64,000 nucleotides of DNA from Gammaproteobacteria bacterium (GTDB lineage: Bacteria > Pseudomonadota > Gammaproteobacteria > Steroidobacterales > Steroidobacteraceae). Where the stretch lies: contig JAJPKM010000021.1 of the NCBI GenBank assembly GCA_021323735.1, positions 1 through 64,000 on the forward strand, read 5' to 3'. The notes beneath the pieces are model-generated. The model made no database searches. It saw only the letters and a program-made list of their open reading frames with translations, and was not told the origin of the DNA. Numbering within the stretch: position 1 is the first letter of the stretch; each line of letters starts with the position of its first letter. Shown piece after piece: positions 26,650 through 35,713 of the stretch. The translations under genes were made by a program, and so were the position numbers.

Positions 26650-26673
26650 ACCGACACCGGTTTGTCGGTTTTT
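26650..26673 (+). terminator. Hairpin with T-run
   Basis: ACCGACA (26650-26656) pairs with TGTCGGT (26663-26669) around a 6-base loop, followed by a T-run. It may serve leftward transcription from the 26724-27467 gene only weakly, as the T-run is on the + side. No gene that it would terminate on the + strand is convincing. Confidence 0.4.
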
Positions 26674-26690
26674 ACTAGTCTTTTGTGCCA

Positions 26691-26719
26691 ACGATCGTGT
26701 TTCTATCCACGATCGTGTT
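26691..26719. repeat. Direct repeat of an 11-base palindromic word
   Basis: ACGATCGTGTT occurs at 26691-26701 and again at 26709-26719, 18 bases apart; each contains the palindrome ACGATCGT. It lies just past the 3' end of the reverse-strand exported-protein gene. No function is assigned. Confidence 0.5.
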
Positions 26720-26723
26720 GCAA

Positions 26724-27467
26724 TCAATTGTGCTTGGTTGCCGGCACATGCCTGGATTTGACAGTCGAGGTCTTGTCGATGATGGGCCGGTGACCGATCA
26801 GCAGATGCCCCAGGTAGCCCGTCATACCGCTGAGATTGTTGAGGCTGGTTAGTATTCTGGCCGCGTGAGTCGCATCCTTAACACGCACCTGCCATACCTT
26901 GACCGCGCTGGTCGCGCTGCTGTCCAAGGGGGCAAGAAAGATTCCCCACTGTATGATCCCGCCGAATTCCTGTAGCGGGTCGGGATCTTGCGGGAATTTT
27001 TGCCTTTCCAGGCCTTTGATCAAGGTGGACAAATGCGGCCCCGTGCAGTCCGTTGGGCAGCCACCCTTTATCTCGATCCCCCAGCCGTTCAGGGTTTTGC
27101 CGCTGGCAGCGGTCGCGGGATCCGGATCGGCTATGCAACCCACGCTATTGCGCAAAGAGCCGGCGGTTTTGGGATCGGCGTGAAAGATCATCTTTCCTGC
27201 GGCCTCGCTATCAGTATCGTTGTCAAATACGAAGAGCAGAACGTATTCGTGCGGCAACACCGTGCTCATCGGAACTCCGAGGCCCGATGGGAATAGCGCT
27301 TTGCAGGCGGCGGAAGGCGGCACCGGATCTTTGTCCTGATAGTATTCGGTGGGCATACCGCTAGTGCTTTGCGCGCCCGCTTGTTGGCCAATCAACGCAG
27401 CCAGTAAGGCCAAGCTTAGCTTCCAACGAATATGGCCGGCGGCCGAGCGTTTCTCGCGGATGTTCAT
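26724..27467 (-). CDS. Exported protein of unknown function
   Basis: A 247-residue protein with a signal peptide (WKLSLALLAALIGQQAGAQ). The mature part has several cysteines (SAACKAL, SVGCIAD, KGGCPTDCTGPH) probably paired as disulfides, and stretches such as PHEYVLLFVFDNDTDSEAAG and QEFGGIIQWGIFLAPLDSS. I do not recognise a family. GGGAG stands 7 bases before the ATG, supporting the start. It closes the accessory region on the reverse strand; its upstream side faces the sensory module at 27663 across about 195 bases. Confidence 0.6.
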   Translation of the reverse strand: MNIREKRSAAGHIRWKLSLALLAALIGQQAGAQSTSGMPTEYYQDKDPVPPSAACKALFPSGLGVPMSTVLPHEYVLLFVFDNDTDSEAAGKMIFHADPKTAGSLRNSVGCIADPDPATAASGKTLNGWGIEIKGGCPTDCTGPHLSTLIKGLERQKFPQDPDPLQEFGGIIQWGIFLAPLDSSATSAVKVWQVRVKDATHAARILTSLNNLSGMTGYLGHLLIGHRPIIDKTSTVKSRHVPATKHN

Positions 27468-27662
27468 CGAATACTCCCTGGTTGTGATGAGACCAACCTC
27501 CCCCTAAAATGGACGCTTTATAGAGAACTCGGTGCGTATCATCAGAGCAGGGATGCCATTGAATCACGAAAAATATTCGCGCGGACTCGCCCATTTGGCT
27601 CATCCTTTTGTCCATCATGGCAGCCCCAAGGGATGGACTTCGCTTTGACTCGAGGCAGCGGG

Positions 27663-28673
27663 ATGGCCGCTTCCGTGACATGTCTCTCTCGACGACGATT
27701 TTGCAGTTTGCTTCTTTTCGGTGCGCTGCCGCGGTCCATTGCTTCCAGTCCGTCCGGGCCGTCCGGGCCGACCGCGCGGCCGATTTTGATTGCGTTGCTA
27801 AGTACCGGCCATAACGATTCCGCTACCTATGAATCGCTGCAGACTCACCTCAAGGACAGCCTGGCTTCGATCGTCCCGCAGCTGCGCATCACGATCCGCG
27901 AGGGAGGCTTTTCCAGCGAACTCCTCGTGAGTCAGGTGGATGAGATCATGACTCTTAACCCCAGTGTGCTCATCTGTATGGACCTGTCCGCCGCGATCGC
28001 GGCCTCCGCTCGGCGACGGAACGGCAATCCGCCCATCGTTTTCCTTGCGCACGACGATCCCTTGACCTACAAGCTCATTCAAAGCTACGCCCGGCCAGGA
28101 AACAATCTCACCGGGGTAACGACTTTTCGGTGTGTCGACGGAAAGATGATTGAAATTCTGGTCGATGCATTTCCGAACCGCCGACGCATCGGATATCTAT
28201 TCGATTCGACTGCCGGGGATAGTAGGTGCAATGAACAGGCGGAGGAGGCAGCGGCACGCCTCCGAGTCGATCTGGTCAAAATCGATGTGGCCGCGCATGG
28301 TTTTATCCAAGAGATGGGGACCAGACTCAAGCCGCTGCATTTGGATGCGGCGATCGCACCGGCATCGGCACCCATTTGGCAAAATCGCCATGCGGTGGTC
28401 GAAACATTAAATGATCTTAGCCTGCCGGTGATCTACGAGAGCACGCTATTTCTGGAGGAAGGCGGTCTCATGTGTTACGGGCCTGTTCGCACGGACACGA
28501 TACCGCAGGTCGCTGCCTATGTTCGCAAGATATTGCTCGGAGAGCCTGCGGGTCAGATTCCCGTGGAACAACCGACGCTGTTTGAACTGGCGATCAATCT
28601 TCGTGCACCTCATGCCGCCCATTTCGGTATCAGCGCTGCAACGCTGCGGCGGGCGGATCGCATACTGCAATGA
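27663..28673 (+). CDS. Exported ABC-type substrate-binding protein
   Basis: A 336-residue protein resembling the ABC substrate-binding family PF04392 (TrpX-like): RPILIALLSTGHND near the N-terminus, LNPSVLICMDLSAAIAA, NPPIVFLAHDDPL, GNNLTGVTTFRCVDGKMIEILVDAFPNRRRIGYLFD and LPVIYESTLFLEEGGLMCYG. A signal with SRRRFCSLLLFGAL gives export, possibly by Tat. No permease or ATPase gene is near, so I infer a sensory role: its stop overlaps the next start (ATGA), which encodes a membrane histidine kinase with an extracytoplasmic domain. The ATG at 27663 has GAGG 7 bases upstream; an ATG at 27633 is in frame but poorer. Confidence 0.78.
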   Translation: MAASVTCLSRRRFCSLLLFGALPRSIASSPSGPSGPTARPILIALLSTGHNDSATYESLQTHLKDSLASIVPQLRITIREGGFSSELLVSQVDEIMTLNPSVLICMDLSAAIAASARRRNGNPPIVFLAHDDPLTYKLIQSYARPGNNLTGVTTFRCVDGKMIEILVDAFPNRRRIGYLFDSTAGDSRCNEQAEEAAARLRVDLVKIDVAAHGFIQEMGTRLKPLHLDAAIAPASAPIWQNRHAVVETLNDLSLPVIYESTLFLEEGGLMCYGPVRTDTIPQVAAYVRKILLGEPAGQIPVEQPTLFELAINLRAPHAAHFGISAATLRRADRILQ

Positions 28674-31012
28674 AGCGTGAATCGCCTATTTTTAGAAAGT
28701 ACCTTCGCATGCTCGTCATCAGCATGGGCGGATTGGCATTCGTGGTAGGCATGGTTCACATGTTGCTAGTGGCCGAAACACAGCGAAAGGCGGTGGCGGA
28801 GTTGCTCAATGCCGAGACTCGCACGGCGAGCGGACAGATTCAGAACTTCATGGACAACACGGTCGGCTCGCTGAAGTGGATCGACGATCTCGACGAGCCG
28901 GGGACTCCGCCTGACTATGATGCTATCCGCGACGCAGGATATCGGCTCCTGCGGCGGGCGCCGTCGGTCGTTGGGTTATCCTTTTTCGATAGTCGAGGCT
29001 GCGAACGACTGTCCATTTCTCGTATCTTGCCGGACACGAGGTCCACCTGTTCGGACGTGCCCAGCGCCGGACCCAGAGCCGAGATCCTTGCTCATGCGCG
29101 TGCGCAGGGTATTGCTTTTAGCAGTGTGTCCTTCCCTGATGGTTCCGAGCCACATTTGCTCCTAGCCATCGCGAGTCGCGGTCAGAATACCGGCGGATTG
29201 GTAGCCGAGATCAACCTCAAAGTCATCCATGACAGCGTCGCGGCGATCCGTGTGGGCCACAGCGGGATCGGATTTGTCGTCGACGCCAGCGGCCGGCTCA
29301 TTGCCCACCCGGATCAGAGTCTCGTGCTTCGGCAAAGCAAAGTTCCCGCTACGTTTGTAGTGGGGACGGACTCCGGTGGATTGAATTTCGCAACCGATTT
29401 CGAGGGGCGCCGCGTCGCGACGGCATCTCGCGGAATCGAGGGTCCGACATGGCGAGTGATCGTCGAGCAGCCCACCAGCGAGGCGCTGGCACCGGTGTAT
29501 GCGGCCTTATGGACGACGGGCGCCTTGGTTCTCGCGGCCGTCTTGATTTCGCTATTCGCCGGATTGGTGGTCGCCGGACGACTCGCCCAGCCCTTGTCGC
29601 AATTACGGGATGGAGCGGCAAGAATCGAGAAGGGAGATCTATCGACGCAGTTGAATATTGCCACCGGGGACGAGATCGAGGAAGTGGCTGACGGATTCAA
29701 TAGGATGGCGCGGGCCTTGGCGGATTCTCGAGGTCACTTGGAAGCGAAGGTTGCGGATCGCACCGCCGCGCTGGTCGCGACTACCCAGAAAGTTCAGCAG
29801 CAGGCCGGCAAACTGACTGAGCTCAATGCAGCGCTCGAGTTGAGGCTTCAAGACGCACGGCGGCGCAAGGATGACGCCGAGCGCGCGAACATAGCAAAAA
29901 CTCGGTTTTTGGCGGTGGCCAGTCACGATTTGAGGCAGCCGATGCATGCGGTAAGTTTGCTGGTCGGCCTGCTGGGCGAGAAGGTCAGCGAGCCCGAGAT
30001 GAGGAATATCGTCAAAAAAGTTCAGGGCTCCGTCGATGCAATGGGCGAACTCTTCAATACGCTCCTGGATATCTCCAAGCTGGATGCCGGGGCCATTCAG
30101 CCGGCCATCGAAGAGTTTGCGATCGCGGGGCTCCTCGATAGGGTGAGGAGGACCTTCGAGCCGCTTGCCGAGGATAAAGGACTGTTGTTGTCGGTAGCGA
30201 CAAGCACTGCAATAGTGCAAACCGATGCCGCGCTCCTCGAAAGAATCATATTCAACCTTGTCAGCAATGGAATTCGCTACACGCACACAGGATCCGTACT
30301 GCTTCGCTGCGAACCGGAAGACGACAGGCTGCGAATCAGCGTCGCGGACACCGGGATAGGGATCGCCGAGGAGTATCGGGAACGGATTTTTGACGAGTTC
30401 TTTCAGATCGCCAATTCCACGCAAGATCGAAGCAATGGTCTCGGCCTCGGATTGTCGATCGTCAAGCGCTGCGCCGACCTTCTGGGGCACGATCTATCGA
30501 TGCAATCGAGCCCGTCCGGATCCCGATTCAGCATCGACGTACCGTGCGTAGGTGCAACGGACCATGTGAGCGGATTTACGCCGGGTGCGCGTGCCGTTAG
30601 CGAGAGGCTCGCAAACGCGTTCGTCGTCATTGTCGATGATGACGCTGACAGCCGCTTTGCCGCCGAGGCGACGTATCGCCAGTGGGGTTGCCATGTTCTT
30701 GCGGTCGAATCGGCCCACGAGGTGATATTTGCGCTCGAGGAGCATCTGCGTTCACCGGACTTGATCGTATCTGACTACCAATTGGCATCGGGGCATACGG
30801 GGGCGCAGGTCATCGAGGCTGTGCGTGCATATGCCGAGAACTGCATGCCGGCCATCATCGTGACCGCCGACGTCGGCCGATTGCAGCCTAATCAATTGGA
30901 GGGCAGTTGCATGGTTTTGCAAAAGCCGGTGGGATCTGAGCGGTTGAAGGAGGTATCCGAGCAGCTTCTTGCATGCGACACCGCCTGCGATGCATTGGTC
31001 CTGCGGACCTAG
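28670..31012 (+). CDS. Hybrid sensor histidine kinase (Cache-HAMP-HisKA-HATPase-REC)
   Basis: A 780-residue membrane kinase. Helix 1 (about residues 13-33) and helix 2 (about 279-303) bracket a Cache-like periplasmic sensor. A HAMP linker (AQPLSQLRDGAARIEKGDL) follows, then a coiled coil and the phosphoacceptor His419 in ASHDLRQP. The ATP domain is complete: N box NGIRYTHTG, G1 DTGIGI, F FDEFFQ, G2 GLGLGLSIVK. A receiver domain ends the protein, with IVDDDADSRF and acceptor Asp in LIVSDYQLAS. It autophosphorylates and passes the phosphate to its own REC and probably to the NarL-type regulator encoded convergently. Translational overlap with the binding protein suggests that protein delivers the signal. 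Confidence 0.92.
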   Translation: MKRESPIFRKYLRMLVISMGGLAFVVGMVHMLLVAETQRKAVAELLNAETRTASGQIQNFMDNTVGSLKWIDDLDEPGTPPDYDAIRDAGYRLLRRAPSVVGLSFFDSRGCERLSISRILPDTRSTCSDVPSAGPRAEILAHARAQGIAFSSVSFPDGSEPHLLLAIASRGQNTGGLVAEINLKVIHDSVAAIRVGHSGIGFVVDASGRLIAHPDQSLVLRQSKVPATFVVGTDSGGLNFATDFEGRRVATASRGIEGPTWRVIVEQPTSEALAPVYAALWTTGALVLAAVLISLFAGLVVAGRLAQPLSQLRDGAARIEKGDLSTQLNIATGDEIEEVADGFNRMARALADSRGHLEAKVADRTAALVATTQKVQQQAGKLTELNAALELRLQDARRRKDDAERANIAKTRFLAVASHDLRQPMHAVSLLVGLLGEKVSEPEMRNIVKKVQGSVDAMGELFNTLLDISKLDAGAIQPAIEEFAIAGLLDRVRRTFEPLAEDKGLLLSVATSTAIVQTDAALLERIIFNLVSNGIRYTHTGSVLLRCEPEDDRLRISVADTGIGIAEEYRERIFDEFFQIANSTQDRSNGLGLGLSIVKRCADLLGHDLSMQSSPSGSRFSIDVPCVGATDHVSGFTPGARAVSERLANAFVVIVDDDADSRFAAEATYRQWGCHVLAVESAHEVIFALEEHLRSPDLIVSDYQLASGHTGAQVIEAVRAYAENCMPAIIVTADVGRLQPNQLEGSCMVLQKPVGSERLKEVSEQLLACDTACDALVLRT

Positions 31013-31686
31013 AAACGAAGGCCGATCTTTCCGGCCGCGACAATAGCCTGGGTTCGCGTCGTGACGTTGAGCGCGCGCAGCACCGCCGACGTGTGCGATT
31101 TCACAGTGCTTGCGGATAGATTGAGTTCCCGGGAAATGACTTTGGCGGATTTTCCCTGGAGGACACGAAACAAGACATCTGACTGCCTTGGGGTGAGGCC
31201 GAGGTCCGTGGGGCATTTTGACTTGACCGAGTCCTGACTGCTGATTGGCGCCGTTGCCGCGGCGGCTGTCGCACCATGGACATGACGATCGCCTAGAAAT
31301 GCCGAGGGAGGCAGGTAGATGCCCTTGGCCAGTATCAACCGCAATGCTCCGGTCAGAATCGATGAACTGGCACTCTTGGGGACGAATCCCATGGCGCCGC
31401 GGTCAATCGCGCTGAGTACCGTCGCCTTGTCTTCGCTTGAAGAGAGGGCGACGACCGGCACCTCGGGATATTTCTCGCGCAACAATCCGATGGCCTCGAT
31501 GCCGCTCAGATCCGGAAGACCTATATCCATCAGCACCAGTCCAATTCCAGCGTGTGTCGCGAGTTGTAACATCGCCTCGCTGCTAGTGCCGGCTTCAAAT
31601 ATTTCGACATCCTGCATCAAGCTGCGCAACAACAGCGAGAGCCCCTCTCTAAACAGGACATGATCGTCTACGAGCAGTACCTTCAT
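31009..31686 (-). CDS. NarL/FixJ-type response regulator
   Basis: A 225-residue regulator. The receiver domain has acidic pair LLVDDHVLF, acceptor Asp54 in LVLMDIGLPD, Ser in ALSSSEDK and Lys in FVPKSAS. The C-terminal LuxR-type helix-turn-helix has GLTPRQSDVLFRVLQGKSAKVISRELN split about residue 165, and LSASTVKSHTSAVLRAL. It binds DNA when phosphorylated. Its 3' end overlaps the kinase gene by 4 bases on the opposite strand, so kinase and regulator are convergent. It most likely forms the output of that kinase. Confidence 0.9.
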   Translation of the reverse strand: MKVLLVDDHVLFREGLSLLLRSLMQDVEIFEAGTSSEAMLQLATHAGIGLVLMDIGLPDLSGIEAIGLLREKYPEVPVVALSSSEDKATVLSAIDRGAMGFVPKSASSSILTGALRLILAKGIYLPPSAFLGDRHVHGATAAAATAPISSQDSVKSKCPTDLGLTPRQSDVLFRVLQGKSAKVISRELNLSASTVKSHTSAVLRALNVTTRTQAIVAAGKIGLRF

Positions 31687-32090
31687 CCTATTTCTCCGCG
31701 AGAAGCGCCGGCTTTTGAGCCGGCGAGGGATAGCGACACATGTAAACTTGGCGAGCGGGTGATGAATGCATTGATTGAATTCGACATGCCGATAGATTGT
31801 CTAACGAGGCTGAAGCACGCAATGGGCCAGGCTCGAAATTCACTTGAACTTCGACGATGGAGGCGCCAGGAGTTACCGACCGTTGAGATTGCTATGAAAA
31901 ATAGCCTCTCGCGCGAAGGGTGGATGGTAACTATAAAAGCATCTTTGTGCTCGTACTTCGGATGGCACCTTTGGGTGAGCCATTTTTCCGAGGACTGTTG
32001 GTGGAAACTTGACCCGGTGATCAAATGGAGGGCGCGTCACGGGGCTCAAGCCATGGGCTGAGCCCCTGGCTCATCACAGAGATGATGAGA
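31687..32090. other. Intergenic stretch, about 400 bases, no supportable gene
   Basis: This gap precedes the NarL-type regulator gene. Open frames of about 110-130 codons occur on both strands, but neither shows a ribosome site or family features, and one overlaps the regulator's start. It must contain the regulator's promoter on the reverse strand. Confidence 0.45.
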
Positions 32091-32426
32091 TCAGCCGGCC
32101 AATCGGGTGCGCGGCATCCGTTGCTCGATGGGGGGCACGCCGCCTTCCGTCAGGACGACCAGATACTTCGCGCCCTTTTTCCGATGTTGCCGGGCTTCCT
32201 GATACGCCGCGCTGTGGTACCAACTTCGCGCGGTCTCCCTGGAGGGAAATTCATACACGGCCACTTCCTCCACGGGACCCTGTCCCTCGAGGATCCGTAG
32301 TCGGTGGTTGTCGAGTACGACTCGAGCGGAGTGGCCCGCCAACGTTGCATTCACGCACTGCCAATAGGCAGCGAGTTCCTGCGGGTTGACGATTTCACGG
32401 CAAACAAAAACGACATAGGCAGGCAT
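32091..32426 (-). CDS. DUF1330 family protein
   Basis: A 111-residue small alpha/beta (ferredoxin-like barrel) protein. DUF1330 traits: PAYVVFVCREIVNPQELAAYW, VEEVAVYEFPSRETARSWYHSAAYQEARQHR. No catalytic residues are clear; the family is related to dimeric alpha-beta barrels found in small-molecule metabolism. GAGGT precedes the ATG at 32426. It lies 42 bases after a paralogue in the same direction, and the two may form a heteromer. Confidence 0.82.
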   Translation of the reverse strand: MPAYVVFVCREIVNPQELAAYWQCVNATLAGHSARVVLDNHRLRILEGQGPVEEVAVYEFPSRETARSWYHSAAYQEARQHRKKGAKYLVVLTEGGVPPIEQRMPRTRLAG

Positions 32427-32468
32427 GCGGCACCTCGTTGATCAATTGGGCCTGGATGGCAATATCAA

Positions 32469-32798
32469 TCATTTCCGGACTGGCTTGCGTTCACTGACGG
32501 ACACGACTCCGCTCTCCACGAGCAAGCCGAGATAGTCGTTGCCATTGGTGCGGTCTTTGCGGGCTTCGACATAGGCATTACCGTTAAACCATTCGAGCGT
32601 CTGTTCGAATGGAGGGAACTCGGAAATCACCACGCCCTCGACGCGTTCATCCTGGTCCGCATCGAGCACCTCGCATGGACCGTATGCCGCGAGCACGTTG
32701 ATATTTGTGGGGTAGGTGGGCGGCGCGAGCTGCCAGTAACGCTCGAGACCTGCGCGGTTTTTCACCGCCTGGCAGATATAAACAAGATAGCTGGACAT
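32469..32798 (-). CDS. DUF1330 family protein, paralogue
   Basis: A 109-residue second copy of the same fold: SSYLVYICQAVKNRAGLERYW, VEGVVISEFPPFEQTLEWFNGNAYVEARKDR. It is diverged from its neighbour but keeps the same pattern at the same positions, so an old tandem duplication is likely. The start ATG at 32798 has GAGGT 7 bases upstream; a longer frame to 32834 lacks support. Divergent from the MerR gene, about 130 bases apart, and probably controlled by it. Confidence 0.82.
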   Translation of the reverse strand: MSSYLVYICQAVKNRAGLERYWQLAPPTYPTNINVLAAYGPCEVLDADQDERVEGVVISEFPPFEQTLEWFNGNAYVEARKDRTNGNDYLGLLVESGVVSVSERKPVRK

Positions 32799-32929
32799 AG
32801 CATGTACCTCGGTTTCATTGGCAACTGGATCCATTGTCAGGCCTCCGGCAATGGGAGACTCAAGCCTTTTCAGAGGATTGACTCTCCTGCAGGGGGAGGG
32901 TGCAAACTAAGATCGAGGAGTGCAGACTT

Positions 32930-33772
32930 GTGACCATGCCAGCGGTACCCACCATGCTCAGCATCGGGGATTTTTCGCGAGCCACGTTGCTCACGATCAA
33001 GACTCTGCGGCACTATCACGATATGGGCCTCTTGGAGGCGGCCGAGGTCGACGTCCACACCGGTTACAGGCGCTATCTGACCAGCCAGATTCCGCAGGCG
33101 CAGATGATCAAGCGCTTTCGTGAGCTGCAGATGCCGCTGAATGAGATCAGGCAACTGCTTGCCTCGCCTGAGGGCTCGACCCGCAACGGCATCATTGCCG
33201 CGCACTTAAGACGACTCGAAGATGACCTGGGACGAACTCGAAGCGCGGTCTCGGAATTGCGCGGTCTACTCGACCCACCCGTAAGTCCCGTGGCCATTTC
33301 CCATCGCCACATGGCGCCAATGTTGTGCGCCGCCATCGCTGAGCGTGTCGACTCGAAGCACGCAATGCCGTGGTTGGTGGGCGCGTTGGCGGAGTTGCAG
33401 TCGACCCTCGTTAGCCAGAGTAGACGAGCCGTCTCCCCGGCGGGAGGACTCATCTCGGACGAGATCACTACCAAAGGGCGGGGTAGGGCAACGGTCTACA
33501 TCCCCTGTGATGGGCCCATCGAAGGGATCGGTCGGGTACGACCCTACCAGTTGCCCGAGGTCGAGCTTGCCACCATCGTACATGCAGGTTCGCATAGAAA
33601 CTTTGATCTCGCCTATGGAGCTTTGGCAACGCACGTGGCGCGTTATGAACTGGCCGCGGATGGGCCCTTGTGGGAGCGCTACCTGGTGGGACCACTGGAT
33701 ACTTCGGACGAGAGTGCCTGGCGCACGGAGCTCGGTTGGCCCGTCGTGAAGGTCGCCGAGCGCTCCCACTAG
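32930..33772 (+). CDS. MerR-family regulator with effector-binding domain
   Basis: A 280-residue regulator. The N-terminal MerR helix-turn-helix reads MLSIGDFSRATLLTIKTLRHYHDMG and GYRRYLTSQIPQ across the wing; a coiled coil (AAHLRRLEDDLGRTRSAVSELR) dimerises it. A C-terminal region (residues about 125-275) has the GyrI/BmrR-like effector-binding look: YIPCDGPIEG, VELATIVHAGSHRN, YLVGPLDTSDESAWRTE. A start GTG at 32930 has GAGGAG 9 bases upstream; the ATG two codons later is also possible. It is divergent from the DUF1330 pair, the usual arrangement for MerR regulator and target. Confidence 0.88.
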   Translation: MTMPAVPTMLSIGDFSRATLLTIKTLRHYHDMGLLEAAEVDVHTGYRRYLTSQIPQAQMIKRFRELQMPLNEIRQLLASPEGSTRNGIIAAHLRRLEDDLGRTRSAVSELRGLLDPPVSPVAISHRHMAPMLCAAIAERVDSKHAMPWLVGALAELQSTLVSQSRRAVSPAGGLISDEITTKGRGRATVYIPCDGPIEGIGRVRPYQLPEVELATIVHAGSHRNFDLAYGALATHVARYELAADGPLWERYLVGPLDTSDESAWRTELGWPVVKVAERSH

Positions 33773-33958
33773 CGTAGCGGGCGCTAAGTCCGAGAGAACG
33801 GCCTGCGACACTCGAGCCGCTCGGAACCGGCGCATGAAGGTGCGTTCGCTCGGTAGGAGACCACCTACGAAGTGATCTGAATGTGCGAGATACGTTCCGA
33901 GGCGGACCCCGGTATCCTTGCCCTCGCTACCAAGAGCTTGATCCACCGGGTGAGTTAA

Positions 33959-35073
33959 ATGGAGCTGTCGAGGATCTCAAGATCGGCATGCGCGTTTACT
34001 TTAGCGTATGTGCCGTTGTTGACCGGTTGCGGTAGTCACGATGGAACGGCCCAATCCGCAGGATCTACCTCAACGACCGCAGGGGCAATGAGCTCATATC
34101 CCGTACCGAGCCTTAGCTCAATTAGCCCCAGCAATGTTGCAATTAAATCTGGTTTTTTCAGCCCCCAACACTTCGGTGTCAGCCAGAAAATTGCGGCAAA
34201 CCAGGGATATGCCACGGACGGCACACAAAATTCCTTTTCTCTACGGAGCAAATCGTCGAGACAGATGCTCAGTGGAGGGTTGTCTACACCAACTCCGCGC
34301 CATTTGCGGGAATAAATATCAAGCTGGCACACATTGGCGACGGCGAAGTCAGCGGTGGCAAGATTTATGTGCCGCTGGCATGTTCCACTCAGGAGGGGTG
34401 CAGTCCTGAGGTGGTTGGTATCGGTGTGTATTCTGCCCATACGGCCGGTCTACCATTGCAGCAGTGGGCGGATATCACATCTTCTGGCTGCGATGGGTCC
34501 GGGATAGCGGTCGGACCAAATAATACCCTTTACGTCAGCAGCTTCTTTGTGAATTCGGACATGCTTTGCCTGTTTGACGCAACGACCCTGGAATCCAAAG
34601 GGACGCTGACGCTGTCAACACCAATACCGCGTATCCAAGGAGTAAGCTTCGATCCCGCGTCGCGGCGATTCGCCGTGGCCGCAGATAACCCGGCGCGAAC
34701 GATAGGTTACATTTACTTCGTTTCATTGGATGGCGAGGTGGTCGGTCCCACATACACGGTTCCGCAGACCGGTGAGCTCGAAGGTTTGGATTTTACCCAA
34801 GGCTACATCGGCTACGTCATTCAACCCTTCGACTATGTCTATTTCCTCTTTTCGATCCAAGCGGCGGGCAGCGGCTTTTACCCAGCGTCGCAGGTCGAAG
34901 TCGATGGCGTCGCGCAACCGACGAGGTACGAAAATGGCGAGTTACTGGAGGCAATTGTGCCCGCCTCAGCACTGCAAACCTTTGGCCAAGCTCACGTTAC
35001 GGTCGTAAATCCCCCTCCCGGCGGTGGCACTTCATCTGCTTTGCCCTTTACCGTGACGCAGTCAGACCTCTAA
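33959..35073 (+). pseudogene. Beta-propeller-like lipoprotein gene with a frameshift
   Basis: The first frame (33959 onward) gives a lipoprotein signal with lipobox LLTGC and a Ser/Thr-rich region. Around 34230-34245 the sensible coding switches to another frame, read as TEQIVETDAQWRVVYTNS and IKLAHIGDGEVSGGKIYVPL, leading into the long C-terminal frame to 35073 (ADITSSGCDGSGIAVGPNNT, SFDPASRRFAVAADNP, LDFTQGYIGYVIQPFDYVY). Repeated strand-turn units suggest a beta-propeller. The switch falls near the A- and T-rich words AAAATT and CCTTTTC. So this is probably one gene of about 370 codons broken by a single-base change, or a sequencing error; programmed frameshifting is less likely. Confidence 0.6.
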
Positions 35074-35087
35074 ACCTCTGTCACCGT

Positions 35088-35282
35088 CTAACTCACGATT
35101 GCCGGGTTAGGGCAGGGTGCGTCGCACGGCGCAATCGCCTGGACCGGATACCCCGACCGGCTCGCCAGCGTCAGATGCGGCCGCGACTGAAGCTCGAATA
35201 GAAATCCGACCGCGCCCATGATCAGGCTGCTCATAATCAACGCGGCCGCGACTGCGATGAGTTTGGAAGAAATATTGGTCAT
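35088..35282 (-). CDS. Small single-pass membrane protein
   Basis: A 64-residue protein starting at the ATG at 35282 with GGAG 7 bases upstream. The N-terminal part has one membrane helix (AVAAALIMSSLIMGAVGFLF); the tail contains two cysteines (APCDAPCPNP). It is tail-to-tail with the lipoprotein gene, 14 bases away. The function is unknown. A longer frame upstream to 35456 has no features. Confidence 0.5.
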   Translation of the reverse strand: MTNISSKLIAVAAALIMSSLIMGAVGFLFELQSRPHLTLASRSGYPVQAIAPCDAPCPNPAIVS

Positions 35283-35713
35283 GTGTGTCTCCACCAATGG
35301 GTTGTTGTCATCGATCCTCACTGGAGAGGAAAGCAAGAGCCGTGCCAGCCGCCTGAAGGCCGTAAACCCTGTTCTTTGGCGAGAATCTGCTGGCGCAGCG
35401 GCAATAAGTGACCGCGGACACTGTCCGCGGACAAAGCGGACAGAGCTGTTTCTCACCTCAATCTACATTCCCTTTTGCTTTCTTTAGGGCATTTTTTACG
35501 TAGGTAATCCGCGTCATGTCAATCGTGATCCACGCGTAGTCTGTTGCCTTATTCACCGACGCAAAAACGTTTTTTAAGCGAGGTAGTCGGGAGAGAACAA
35601 TCGAGATCATGCGGACGTCTATTCGACTGCGACAGGCAGTCCATCCTAAGATTACGTCACGCACGCCCGACACCATGGCCGCGCGCGGCCTCCGCCGTTT
35701 CGCGACACCGGAG

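Noticed and set aside
26602-26793. 63-codon + strand frame in the accessory region
   Set aside because: It overlaps the 3' end of the reverse-strand exported-protein gene and contains a hairpin.
31660-32061. 133-codon frame before the DUF1330 genes
   Set aside because: It overlaps the start of the NarL-type regulator and has no features.
35458-35676. 72-codon reverse frame between the small membrane protein and LysE genes
   Set aside because: No ribosome site or family pattern; likely chance.
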